From assembly GCA_963662895.1 (NCBI GenBank), contig OY759982.1, positions 3,100,001-3,164,000 on the forward strand: a stretch of 64,000 nucleotides of DNA. The letters run 5' to 3'. This DNA comes from GWE2-42-39 sp963662895 (GTDB taxonomy: Bacteria > Bacteroidota > Bacteroidia > Bacteroidales > Prolixibacteraceae). The position numbers were made by a program, and so were the translations under genes. Shown here piece by piece: positions 14,618-23,638 of this stretch (its first letter is position 1; every line of letters starts with the position of its first letter). The notes beneath the pieces are model-generated. The model was not told the DNA's origin and searched no databases. It saw only the letters and a program-made list of their open reading frames with translations.

Positions 14618-15646
14618 ATGACAAAAAAAATACGTTTTGCCGTGATCGGAATGGGGCATATCGGGAAACGGCATGCAGAGATGGTTCGCCGGAACCCTGA
14701 GGCCGAATTGGTTGCAGTTGCGGATATACGAACTACCGAAGAATGTGGTTCAGAAGGGATTGAAGTCCCTTTTCATCGTTCCATAGATGAACTGCTGGCC
14801 CGTGAAAAAAATCTGGATGTATTAAACATATGTACCCCTAATGGTTTGCATGCGCCAATGGCTATCCAGGCTTTGGAAAACAATTTACATGTTGTGGTTG
14901 AGAAACCGATGGCACTCACGAAACCCGATGCCGAAGCAATTATTCACAAATCATTGGAGCAGGAAAGGCATGTGTTCTGCGTGATGCAAAACCGTTATTC
15001 TCCTCCCTCTGTCTGGCTGAAAAATATAATGGATCAGCAAATATTGGGTGATATTTACCAGGTACAGATCAACTGTTACTGGAACCGCGATGCCCGCTAC
15101 TATACAGGCAAAAACTGGCATGGCAACAAACAATTGGATGGAGGGACACTGTTTACCCAGTTCTCGCATTTTATTGATATCATGTACTGGCTTTTCGGAG
15201 ATATAAAAAATATTGCAGGCCGTTTTAACGATTTTAATCACCAAAAGTTGACTGACTTTGAAGATTCAGGTATTGTTACTTTCGATTTTGTAAAAGGAGG
15301 TACCGGTTGTTTGAATTATTCGACAGCTTTGTACAACGAAAACCTGGAAAGCAGTATGATTATCATCGCAGAGAAGGGTACTGTGAAAATTGCCGGCCAA
15401 TACATGAATGAGGTCGCTTACTGTAATATAAAGGATTATATTATGCCGGAACTGGAACCGGGTACTCCGCCTAATGATTACGGTGCATACAAAGGTTCGG
15501 CACAAAATCATCATTTTGTGATCCGTAATGTGGTAGAAAAACTGAACAAGCATTCTTCCATTAGCACTAATGCCCTGGAAGGCATGAAAGTGGTGGACAT
15601 TATTGAACGCATATATACAGAGCGCGACAAACAATGGAGAAAATAA
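14618..15646 (+). CDS. Gfo/Idh/MocA-family oxidoreductase (WbpB-like)
   Basis: A 342-residue NAD-dependent oxidoreductase. IGMGHIGKRHAEM (10-22) is the Rossmann nucleotide-binding loop, NICTPNGLHAPMAIQALEN and HVVVEKPMALT carry the EKP motif, and GGTLFTQFSHFIDIMYWLFG has the catalytic histidine region. In this operon the best role is oxidation of UDP-GlcNAc uronic acid at C3, the step before transamination. It starts four bases after the acetyltransferase stop. Its 3' end overlaps the UpxY-like gene by 13 bases. Confidence 0.9.
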   Translation: MTKKIRFAVIGMGHIGKRHAEMVRRNPEAELVAVADIRTTEECGSEGIEVPFHRSIDELLAREKNLDVLNICTPNGLHAPMAIQALENNLHVVVEKPMALTKPDAEAIIHKSLEQERHVFCVMQNRYSPPSVWLKNIMDQQILGDIYQVQINCYWNRDARYYTGKNWHGNKQLDGGTLFTQFSHFIDIMYWLFGDIKNIAGRFNDFNHQKLTDFEDSGIVTFDFVKGGTGCLNYSTALYNENLESSMIIIAEKGTVKIAGQYMNEVAYCNIKDYIMPELEPGTPPNDYGAYKGSAQNHHFVIRNVVEKLNKHSSISTNALEGMKVVDIIERIYTERDKQWRK

Positions 15647-16152
15647 TTCCGAAACCAGCTTATTACTGGTACGCTGTATATACCAAATCGAGGGCAGAGA
15701 AGAAAGCACAGTCGGAACTTAAAGAACAGAACATTGAGGTGTTTTTACCCCTTCAGCGAAAATTAAGGCAGTGGAGCGACCGTAAGAAATGGGTGGATAT
15801 GCCGCTTATTCCGGGGTACCTGTTTGTAAGGATCAGCCGCAGGGAGTATGATAAAGTGTTACAGTCGTCCTATGTGGTTACTTATGTTCGCTTTGAAGGT
15901 ACTGCTGCCATCATTCCCGATGAGCAAATCGAATACCTGAAGATGATGCTCAAACAGGATGCCCACGAGGTATCAGTGACTTCAGAGCAATTACAGCCGG
16001 GTAAAAAAATTGAGGTCATTGCAGGCCCCATGATCGGTATGAAGGCTGTGCTGGTAAAAATTCAGGGAAAAAACAAGGTCGCCATACAAATCGAGCAGAT
16101 AGGCTTTGCTGCACTGGTCGAGATACCGGTAAATGATATCAGACTTATCTGA
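15634..16152 (+). CDS. NusG/RfaH-like transcription antiterminator (UpxY type)
   Basis: A 172-residue protein with a NusG N-terminal domain (YYWYAVYTKSRAEKKAQSEL and PLIPGYLFVRISRREYDKVL) and a C-terminal KOW-like domain (PGKKIEVIAGPMIGMKAVLV). Proteins of this type (UpxY in Bacteroides) act on RNA polymerase at their own capsule operon to prevent premature termination. Here it is fourth in the operon rather than first and overlaps the preceding gene by 13 bases. It probably promotes transcription of downstream or remote glycan genes; its target leader is not evident. Confidence 0.88.
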   Translation: MEKIIPKPAYYWYAVYTKSRAEKKAQSELKEQNIEVFLPLQRKLRQWSDRKKWVDMPLIPGYLFVRISRREYDKVLQSSYVVTYVRFEGTAAIIPDEQIEYLKMMLKQDAHEVSVTSEQLQPGKKIEVIAGPMIGMKAVLVKIQGKNKVAIQIEQIGFAALVEIPVNDIRLI

Positions 16153-16193
16153 GACAATTTATATACCTTTGAGGGCAAATCAATTTCACGGAT

Positions 16194-17504
16194 ATGAATA
16201 TCACATATAATCTTACAAAAAAAAAAAGCAAACTGGCTGTAATCGGAATGGGCTATGTGGGGTTACCACTGGCCCTTGAATTTGCTAAGCATATGCCGGT
16301 TCTTGGTTTTGATATAGATGAAAAACGGATTGATTTACTGAACCGGGAAACTGACCCTAACGGTGAGATTGCCTCCCCTGCTTTTGAAAATTGTGATATC
16401 CGGTTTACTTTCAGTAAAGAAGATTTAAAAGACGCATCTGTATTTATCATTGGGGTGCCGACACCGGTTAATAAATACAATCATCCCGACCTGTCAGCTT
16501 TAATGTCGGCCACGCAAACGGTTGCCGAAAATATAAAGAAAGGGGCTTACGTGATATACGAATCAACGGTATACCCTGGTACCACGGAAGAAGAATGTAT
16601 CCCGGTACTCGAAAAGATTTCCGGGTTAAAATATAAACATGATTTTAAAGTTGGTTACTCACCCGAACGGATTAACCCGGGAGATAAAATACACACTCTG
16701 GGCAATACGGTAAAAATTGTTTCAGGCTGTGATGATGAGGCCCTTGAAAATATTGCAGAATTATATAAGTTGGTAGTAAAAATCGGTGTACACCGTGCCA
16801 CATCAATAAAAGTTGCCGAAGCTGCTAAAATTATTGAAAATACCCAGCGTGATGTGAATATTGCCCTGATGAACGAACTTTCCATCCTGTTTGGCCGCAT
16901 GGGGATCAATACCTATGATGTGCTGGAAGCGGCAGGTACCAAATGGAACTTTTTGAAGTTCTATCCCGGACTGGTTGGTGGCCATTGTATCGGTGTCGAT
17001 CCATATTATCTGGTACATAAAGCCCGGGAACTGAAATACCATCCCCAGATGATCAACTCCGGCCGTTTTGTGAACGACTCGATGGGGGGCTATATAGGAA
17101 AACAAATTGTTAAACGGCTGATTGCAGCAAAGAAAAATCCGGTGGGGGCAAAGGCCCTGGTCATGGGGGTTACTTTTAAAGAAAATGTGTCAGACATCCG
17201 TAATTCGAAGGTTTTTGACATAATTAAGGAATTAAAGGATTATGGCGTTGAAGTTGATACCTGGGATCCGCATGCTTCTGCTGAAGATGTAAAAAAAGAG
17301 TATGGTATACAATTGATTGATTCTCCATTTTTTTCAGCAAAAAATAAAAACTACAATGCAGTGATAGTTGCGGTTTCGCACCGTGAATACGAACAGCTTT
17401 CCGAACCGGATTTTCTTACTGTTTGTAATCCTGACTCTTTACTTGCCGATATTAAAGGAATCTATCGGGGTAAAATAAAAACACTGGATTACTGGAGTTT
17501 GTGA
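16194..17504 (+). CDS. Nucleotide-sugar 6-dehydrogenase (WbpA/TviB family)
   Basis: A 436-residue UDP-sugar dehydrogenase. LAVIGMGYVGLPLALEFAK (14-32) is the NAD-binding loop, VPTPVN and YESTVYPGTTEE follow, and PGLVGGHCIGVDPYYL holds the catalytic cysteine (C265). The KFYPGLVGGHC context suits enzymes that oxidise UDP-GlcNAc or UDP-GalNAc to the uronic acid. It supplies the first intermediate for the three enzymes upstream in the operon. It is the last gene; the glycan locus ends here against a convergent PUL, with no glycosyltransferase, flippase or polymerase in the window. Confidence 0.92.
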   Translation: MNITYNLTKKKSKLAVIGMGYVGLPLALEFAKHMPVLGFDIDEKRIDLLNRETDPNGEIASPAFENCDIRFTFSKEDLKDASVFIIGVPTPVNKYNHPDLSALMSATQTVAENIKKGAYVIYESTVYPGTTEEECIPVLEKISGLKYKHDFKVGYSPERINPGDKIHTLGNTVKIVSGCDDEALENIAELYKLVVKIGVHRATSIKVAEAAKIIENTQRDVNIALMNELSILFGRMGINTYDVLEAAGTKWNFLKFYPGLVGGHCIGVDPYYLVHKARELKYHPQMINSGRFVNDSMGGYIGKQIVKRLIAAKKNPVGAKALVMGVTFKENVSDIRNSKVFDIIKELKDYGVEVDTWDPHASAEDVKKEYGIQLIDSPFFSAKNKNYNAVIVAVSHREYEQLSEPDFLTVCNPDSLLADIKGIYRGKIKTLDYWSL

Positions 17505-17536
17505 ATAGCTTCAATGCATTCGTGAGTAGTTATCAC

Positions 17537-20500
17537 TTATTGTCCTGGTGAATATTTTATTAACTGAAGCGGCCCGGCTAAGCCGGAAATCTTGTCCAGA
17601 CTATAGGTTTCCTTTACTCCGACATAAGAAGTCCAGATACCATTCAGATGTCCGGTTTCCCTGAGGTCTCCGATTAACCGGTTCCTGTTTGTTGTTGCAG
17701 CAGTCACTTCCAGCCGGTTATGTTCTTTTAGTAACCCATTAACCGGAATGGTCACAACCGACGTCCAGATATTCCGGATAAAATGATCATTCAGTTTTAC
17801 TTCCCCTGTGGTTCCAAAAACGCCCAGATTAAGATAAACCGGACTATCATTATTAAGATACCCGGACGGAACAGTAAAATCAATAACATACCTGGCTTCA
17901 CCTGAAAAGTATTTAATTTTGTGCAGATCGAATTCCGTCAGCGATTTCAAATTTGAAATTCTGGCAGGTTCAATAGTATCCCCGTTAATGGGGGTAAATT
18001 CTATGATTCCTTTAAAACCGGCTATCTTGTAAATTTCAGGAGATATCGTTTTAAATGACTTTTCTTCTCCTGTATCCGTGGTAATTTTGTAATTACCCCC
18101 GGCATGACTGATTAATGACCAGCTACCCTTTACATGTTTCACCTCCGGAATAACATCGGGCAAGACACCCTCTTCTTGTGCAGGAAATATTTGGGTTCCA
18201 TCTAATTCTACCTTTGTGATATGACTTTGCTGATTCCCTTTTTTGAACACAAAGAATAGAGATTCGTCAGCCTGAAAACGAACCGGGATACGAATTTTCC
18301 CATTACTTTGTGTATAAATAAGCTGACTTTTACATTCACCTGTCATCGGATCCCATATCTCAGGTACCTTATCCCCCACAGAAAAAATACATTCAAAATT
18401 CAACGGTTGGTTATGTTGATTCACAATAAAAAAAACATCTTCACCGCCAGTGGTTTTATGGATTGATAATACCTCAAGAGAATCGGGCAGTGCAGTTGAA
18501 AAAGCTGGTTCAATATTTAAATTCCTGAATATACCGTTTGTTAACGCCCCCCACCATACAAGTCCTTTCCCGTACCGGTTCTTCCCGTCTTTCCTATTCT
18601 CATAACCATTCCAGAGTTTAGACGTCAGGTCTTCAAAATTTTCCCGGTTTTCAGTTTTGTCTTTAAGAGACAGCAGATTTTGCGGTTTTTGACCATAAAC
18701 AACAGCACCATCACGAACCAGTCTTTCAATTTCAGTTAAAGTGGAATAGTTGATGTAACTGATATTTGGCAGAGCTAATAATGAAAACGCAGCGCCGGTC
18801 GGAAATGATATTTTACCGTCTTTAACAACAGCTTTTTGAAGCAGGTCGAAGTTACACGGGTTGGCATGAATGCCTTTGGAAAGCTTATTATCCAGATCAG
18901 TATTTAAATCCTGGGGCCACTCATCTCCGACATAATAAAGGACATCTGCCTGGATTATTCCTTTTTGAAGTACATACTGAATACGCGCCTGATAATCGAG
19001 CCAGCCAACGGAATACTTCCACCATGGTGTATTCCTGTTAAAATGAGAACCAAAAGCATACAAAGTCATCCCGGGTTTCTGATCATTGGGCTGGTGGACA
19101 TAACTATGGAGAATCATTTGATTGATGCCCGAGCAGTAAGCCCTGTCGCCATACAACTTTAAATCAGCCGGGGTTTCGCTGTGACGACAACTTGCAGTGA
19201 ACGCTTCAGAGGCCAGCACTGGTTTGTTATATAAACCTGATAGCGACGCCAAACGGTTCAGGTTATTATTCTTTAGCGGAGAATAAGCTATAATCCCGTC
19301 TTTTGCCAATGTCCAGAATTCAGTCATGGGCAAATCGATATAGCTGTTTGTTTTTAAGATATCCAGCGGAGGATACATTCCACCTCCGTAAATTACTTCA
19401 GCATGCATTTCCAAGTTGTCTCTGTGGCAAAGTTCTCTGAAATGCAGGTAATAATTTTCCTCAATCATTTCCGCTATCGTCTCTCTGAAATCATATAAAA
19501 ATCCTTCTGACATTTCCGGGCTTCCGACAACATCGCCACACAATGCAGGCAACCAGTTTATTAACTTATAGCCCCGGCGTTTTTCAAACTCTTCGGGCAT
19601 TTTTGCAGTCCAGTTCTGATAATCGCACTCCCAACTGTCGATCAGCAGAAATTTAAAAGTACTCCCGTTGAGTCCCCTCGAATGTTCAACTAACTTTTGA
19701 GGGAAACCTGCAAAATGCAGGTTCAGGGCAGTAGTATCCATTTTGTCACACTCCAGACCTTCCCCCTCAATCGTTGACGGGGCATTGATAACGCCGGTGG
19801 TTGTGTAGCCAAACCGAAGAATCGTCCAGTACCCGTCGGGCAGGTCTATATCAATCGTTCCATTCGGATCCATTTTGCCTGTAAGATCGACCACCTCATT
19901 ATTATTATTCGAAAGCACATAATCAGCAGGTTCGTTCCTTTTCTCTTCCAGTCTCTTCGTATCCACATTAGTCGCAGAAATGTTTTTTTCAAATACATGA
20001 GGTATCTCCGGAGCAAAACCCGGCTGCTCATTGTCTCTTAACAATTCCACGTGAGACAACAAGTATTTACGGTCCCGCCATGTTGCAATTGAAAGCCCGT
20101 CGCTTACAATTAATTTAAAATACCTGGCTTTTGTCCTGGGAAATTTAATGATTGCTGTATCATTAAAGCAAGTCAGATTAAACCGGCTTAGCTGCTTATA
20201 GCTTTTGCCGCCATCTTTCGAATACATCAAAGTATATTGATTGGATACATTTTTATTAATTGCAGAAGTTCCACCTTTATACCCCTGGAAAACCAAGATT
20301 TTACCTGTAGTAAATTCCGTGTTAAAAAGAATTTCAATTGAATCTCCCTTTTGCATCTCGAAGATCGTGGAAGGAGCTATTTTTTGTTCATTGTTAAGGA
20401 TCATATCAGGATGAGCAGCTTGAAAAGAGTTCTTCTTTAATCCCTTGTTTCTATAGGCAACAACCGCTACATCATTATAAAAATCATAATTACAAAAAGG

Positions 20501-21013
20501 CTTGTCAAGCTTTATTTTACCCTTGAACCCCGGAGAAATAATTGTTTTGGTATAAACGAACTTTTTCATCGACATTTCGGGGGTAATCCACGGGCCGCCA
20601 CTTTCGCTCCACCCATCACAGTTATGTACGCCAATGGTAATGCCCAGCCGTTTGGCCTCCTGTAAAGCCCATTCAAACATTTCATACCATTCGTTTGTAA
20701 CAAACTTAACCTTCTTAAGCGGAAAATCTTTTCCAGGCACCCGTCCGGTATTTTGCGGAAACCCAAGGTTGAGTATGGTCGCCTGAGTGATACCTTCCCG
20801 TTTCATCGACTCTAAATCTTTGGTAATACCATCTTTTGATATCATTCCGTCCACCCAGTGCCACCATGTATGTACCCTGCTGCTTTTTACAGGTTGTGTA
20901 AACTGCCCCGGATTAAGGTTGTCATATTTAACAACTTGCTTACAACTTACAATAACTGCAAAAAGGCAAATAAGCCTCCCTAAATTCAATTTTAATCTCT
21001 TCAAAACTCTCAT
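17537..21013 (-). CDS. GH106-family glycoside hydrolase lipoprotein (alpha-L-rhamnosidase-like), long form
   Basis: A 1158-residue lipoprotein (lipobox cysteine C24 in LFAVIVSCKQ). The catalytic region starts with RVHTWWHWVDGMISKDGITK and continues ESMKREGITQATILNLG, the conserved GH106 opening. LLIDSWECDYQNW, LEMHAEVIYGGG and PVLASEAFTASCRH are further conserved blocks with acidic residues in the barrel. An inserted F5/8C- or discoidin-like stretch lies about residues 240-330, and a jelly-roll ligand-binding domain with NRLEVTAATTNRNRLIGD closes the chain. GH106 enzymes remove alpha-L-rhamnose from pectins such as rhamnogalacturonan. It is the last gene of the leftward PUL, 64 bases after the second GH106 gene. 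Confidence 0.85.
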   Translation of the reverse strand: MRVLKRLKLNLGRLICLFAVIVSCKQVVKYDNLNPGQFTQPVKSSRVHTWWHWVDGMISKDGITKDLESMKREGITQATILNLGFPQNTGRVPGKDFPLKKVKFVTNEWYEMFEWALQEAKRLGITIGVHNCDGWSESGGPWITPEMSMKKFVYTKTIISPGFKGKIKLDKPFCNYDFYNDVAVVAYRNKGLKKNSFQAAHPDMILNNEQKIAPSTIFEMQKGDSIEILFNTEFTTGKILVFQGYKGGTSAINKNVSNQYTLMYSKDGGKSYKQLSRFNLTCFNDTAIIKFPRTKARYFKLIVSDGLSIATWRDRKYLLSHVELLRDNEQPGFAPEIPHVFEKNISATNVDTKRLEEKRNEPADYVLSNNNNEVVDLTGKMDPNGTIDIDLPDGYWTILRFGYTTTGVINAPSTIEGEGLECDKMDTTALNLHFAGFPQKLVEHSRGLNGSTFKFLLIDSWECDYQNWTAKMPEEFEKRRGYKLINWLPALCGDVVGSPEMSEGFLYDFRETIAEMIEENYYLHFRELCHRDNLEMHAEVIYGGGMYPPLDILKTNSYIDLPMTEFWTLAKDGIIAYSPLKNNNLNRLASLSGLYNKPVLASEAFTASCRHSETPADLKLYGDRAYCSGINQMILHSYVHQPNDQKPGMTLYAFGSHFNRNTPWWKYSVGWLDYQARIQYVLQKGIIQADVLYYVGDEWPQDLNTDLDNKLSKGIHANPCNFDLLQKAVVKDGKISFPTGAAFSLLALPNISYINYSTLTEIERLVRDGAVVYGQKPQNLLSLKDKTENRENFEDLTSKLWNGYENRKDGKNRYGKGLVWWGALTNGIFRNLNIEPAFSTALPDSLEVLSIHKTTGGEDVFFIVNQHNQPLNFECIFSVGDKVPEIWDPMTGECKSQLIYTQSNGKIRIPVRFQADESLFFVFKKGNQQSHITKVELDGTQIFPAQEEGVLPDVIPEVKHVKGSWSLISHAGGNYKITTDTGEEKSFKTISPEIYKIAGFKGIIEFTPINGDTIEPARISNLKSLTEFDLHKIKYFSGEARYVIDFTVPSGYLNNDSPVYLNLGVFGTTGEVKLNDHFIRNIWTSVVTIPVNGLLKEHNRLEVTAATTNRNRLIGDLRETGHLNGIWTSYVGVKETYSLDKISGLAGPLQLIKYSPGQ

Positions 21014-21077
21014 TTAATTCAATGAAGTGCAATCAGCCCATACACTCTTTTCCATTAATTTATTTTTTTCCAACACC

Positions 21078-23510
21078 TTACTCATATATTTTTACATCTT
21101 GTTCGATTAGCTGTACCGGACCTATTAATCCTGCCTGTTGCAGAGGTGAATCTTTTCTGTAATAAAACCAAATATTAAATGTCTTCCGGCCTTTCGATGG
21201 GCGTGTTTGCTCTTTTATGAACCAATCGGGAAAGGCTTTCATAGCTCTTCCCATCGTTCTTCCCCGGTCTTTTCCCCATTCAAAATCGGCCGGATATTGC
21301 TCATCTCCGATCAAACGGTTTGCCCAGTTGTTGGTAACAGCAATTTCAAGTGTATTATTTCCTGTTTTTAGCCAGGGGGTAATATCTGCCCGATAAGGAG
21401 GATACCACAAAACGCCAAGGTCTTGCCCGTTAACTTTTAGTTCGGCAATATCATCGAGTTTTCCCAAATCAAGTATTAGCCTTTTGTTTTTTTCTGTCTT
21501 CGCTTTATCTATTTTAATTTCTTTTTTATAAGTAGCAGTACCGGAAAAATATTTGATGGAAAGATCAGGGTGCTTACTAAAATCAATCAACGATGGAAAT
21601 TCCATTTGGAAAGAATTATCAAGCTTGGATACAAATCTTACATCCCAGGGACCATCTATACTATAGCGAACTTCGTTTGTTGTTTCAGTTGCCGGCAATT
21701 TTAGCTCTGAATAATCATTTTCTTGCTTTAGGGGAAAAATAACAAATACGGATTCGTCTGGAGTTAATTGAAGATCAACAAAGGTAGAGTCGTTTGTTTC
21801 TTTCCAGTTCCGTGTTTGCCGGATAACGCCTTTATCTGCATGCCATAACTCAGGAACCCTGTTTCTTACAGCAAAAGAGAATGAATGCGCCAAAACAGTA
21901 TCTGTTGGATTCGTTATAAAATATATTTCTGCTTCCGGCATACTTCTGTGGAGAACATTTTTTTGAGTGGAAACGAAGGTTCCTTGTCGTAGCAGCATCT
22001 GGCATCTGGACAGATAGGTAAAAAAAGCTTTCCCTGGTTTTATCCAGGTCTGATTCCTGCCAAAATGGGTCCCCCACCAGCCCATACCCATACCGGGTTG
22101 ATATTGGTCGTCGAATGGCTGGTGTACCCAGTGGTGTAAGAATAGCCAGTTAGCCCCGGAAATGAAACTTCCATCAGCAAAGTGTTTCAGGAAAGCCGGA
22201 TCTTCTGTATATTGACTAATCTCCGGACGTCCGGTAAAAGCCTCAGCCCCCACCAGGTTCTTACCTACCGTTTTTGCTTCATTTACGATTTCAGAGGAAA
22301 TAGCCCCTTTCCCCCTGGTCCAGAATTCTCCCATTGGAAGATCGGGAATAGAAACTGATTTTTTCGTATCGAAAGGTCCGTAATAAGGTTCCCAGAAAAA
22401 TAATAACCCTGCTTTGTTGATCATTTCTTTGGCTACACGCCAGCCATTTTCAATATAAAGATTACTTACAACCTCCTTGTAATCAGCATTAAATTTTTCA
22501 ATTTCTTCATTCTTTTTTACACATTCACGCAGGGCTATCCATGGGAGGAGATCATATCCTTTTTGTTCTTTAAACGCCTCACGGAATCCGGGTGTCCAGT
22601 TCTGTTTGCCTGCTTCATAGCTGTCTATAAGTATATGTGTAAAACTTGTTCCGATATATTTTTGGAGATGTTCGGTTAATGGGTCCAGTACGTTATTCCA
22701 ATGGTAAACGCTTTGCTCTTTACTCATTTTATCAGCTTCCAATACTTTACCTATCAAATCGTCTGGTACCGGATGAGGATTTGACATTGTTGGAGCATAT
22801 CCGATACGGAAGATATTCCAAATACCTTCCGGCGCTTTCCACTTCAAAAGACCGTCAGTATCCATGTAACTGGAAATATCAATCACATCATCGATTTTTA
22901 TGCTTTTCTTTTCCGGAACAGCAATAACAGCAATATCATTATAATATGTGGCTCTTTTATTACTGCTTCCCCAACCTTTATAGATAGGGAGTTCCGGCTT
23001 TTTTAATGTTGTTTCAACTTGATTGCTCCCTGTAATCTTTGTTTCACTGAATACCACCGTCTGCATGCCTCGTTCTTCAGTGATCCAGGGACCTCCGGTT
23101 GTTGAGTAACCCGGCGTATTTTGAAGTCCTAATTTAAGCCCTAAACGTTTAGCTTCCGAGGCTGCATGCTCTAATGCTTCCCAATATGCTTGACCTCGGT
23201 ATATTTGTTCCGGCCAGGGATTGTTTTCTATCGGAGCCTGTGACTCTTGTACTGCAGAAGTCAGGTTGAAGATGGTTGCCCCACCAATTCCAGCCTCTTT
23301 CATTGCCTCCAGGTCTTTTGTGATCCCTTCTTTCGAAAAATTACTCCCCATCCAATGCCACCATACATAGGGACGATACTCCATGGGCGGTTCCTGAAAT
23401 GCACAGGCAAGTTTTTCTAATGTGTTTTTATTTATATTTTGTTGCTTGTCTGAATTTGTACAAGAACAAACAAAACCCAACATTAAAATTATGTATTTAA
23501 AGCTACTCAC
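21078..23510 (-). CDS. GH106-family glycoside hydrolase lipoprotein, short form
   Basis: An 810-residue lipoprotein with a signal ending FVCSCTNSD. It shares the GH106 opening with its neighbour (YRPYVWWHWMGSNFSKEGIT, then KDLEAMKEAGIGGATIF) and the blocks HILIDSYEAGKQNW and KNLVGAEAFTGRPE. The C-terminal jelly roll (VNGQDLGVLWYPPYRADITP, NNTLEIAVTNNWANRLIGD) is typical. It lacks the long discoidin-like insert of the 1158-residue paralogue, so the two probably act on different linkages or chain positions. It sits directly after SusD, separated by a hairpin. Rhamnose specificity is inferred from family. Confidence 0.85.
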   Translation of the reverse strand: MSSFKYIILMLGFVCSCTNSDKQQNINKNTLEKLACAFQEPPMEYRPYVWWHWMGSNFSKEGITKDLEAMKEAGIGGATIFNLTSAVQESQAPIENNPWPEQIYRGQAYWEALEHAASEAKRLGLKLGLQNTPGYSTTGGPWITEERGMQTVVFSETKITGSNQVETTLKKPELPIYKGWGSSNKRATYYNDIAVIAVPEKKSIKIDDVIDISSYMDTDGLLKWKAPEGIWNIFRIGYAPTMSNPHPVPDDLIGKVLEADKMSKEQSVYHWNNVLDPLTEHLQKYIGTSFTHILIDSYEAGKQNWTPGFREAFKEQKGYDLLPWIALRECVKKNEEIEKFNADYKEVVSNLYIENGWRVAKEMINKAGLLFFWEPYYGPFDTKKSVSIPDLPMGEFWTRGKGAISSEIVNEAKTVGKNLVGAEAFTGRPEISQYTEDPAFLKHFADGSFISGANWLFLHHWVHQPFDDQYQPGMGMGWWGTHFGRNQTWIKPGKAFFTYLSRCQMLLRQGTFVSTQKNVLHRSMPEAEIYFITNPTDTVLAHSFSFAVRNRVPELWHADKGVIRQTRNWKETNDSTFVDLQLTPDESVFVIFPLKQENDYSELKLPATETTNEVRYSIDGPWDVRFVSKLDNSFQMEFPSLIDFSKHPDLSIKYFSGTATYKKEIKIDKAKTEKNKRLILDLGKLDDIAELKVNGQDLGVLWYPPYRADITPWLKTGNNTLEIAVTNNWANRLIGDEQYPADFEWGKDRGRTMGRAMKAFPDWFIKEQTRPSKGRKTFNIWFYYRKDSPLQQAGLIGPVQLIEQDVKIYE

Positions 23511-23530
23511 GATATACTATATTGTTTTCT

Positions 23531-23561
23531 AAGTGGAGGATCTTTAGTAGATCCCCCACTT
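23531..23561 (-). terminator. Intercistronic hairpin between SusD and GH106 genes
   Basis: AAGTGG and GGATC pair with GATCC and CCACTT around a seven-base loop, with one internal mismatch. It lies about 80 bases downstream of the SusD stop and 20 bases before the short GH106 start. Such hairpins after susCD often protect or attenuate the message so that transporter genes are expressed more than the enzymes. The T-run is on the plus side, so full termination on the minus strand is less likely. Confidence 0.5.
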
Positions 23562-23638
23562 TTTCAGTATCTGTCAACCTTCATTTTGTCAAAATTAACA
23601 TCTTTCCATGTAGATTACAATAGGGCTGATTAGCCTTA

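Noticed and set aside
17537..23510. Beta-galactosidase/GH2 assignment for the two large lipoproteins, based on the C-terminal jelly roll
   Set aside because: The N-terminal WWHW and ITKDLE/ESM(K/R) blocks and the IDSWE/IDSYE blocks fit GH106 rather than GH2.
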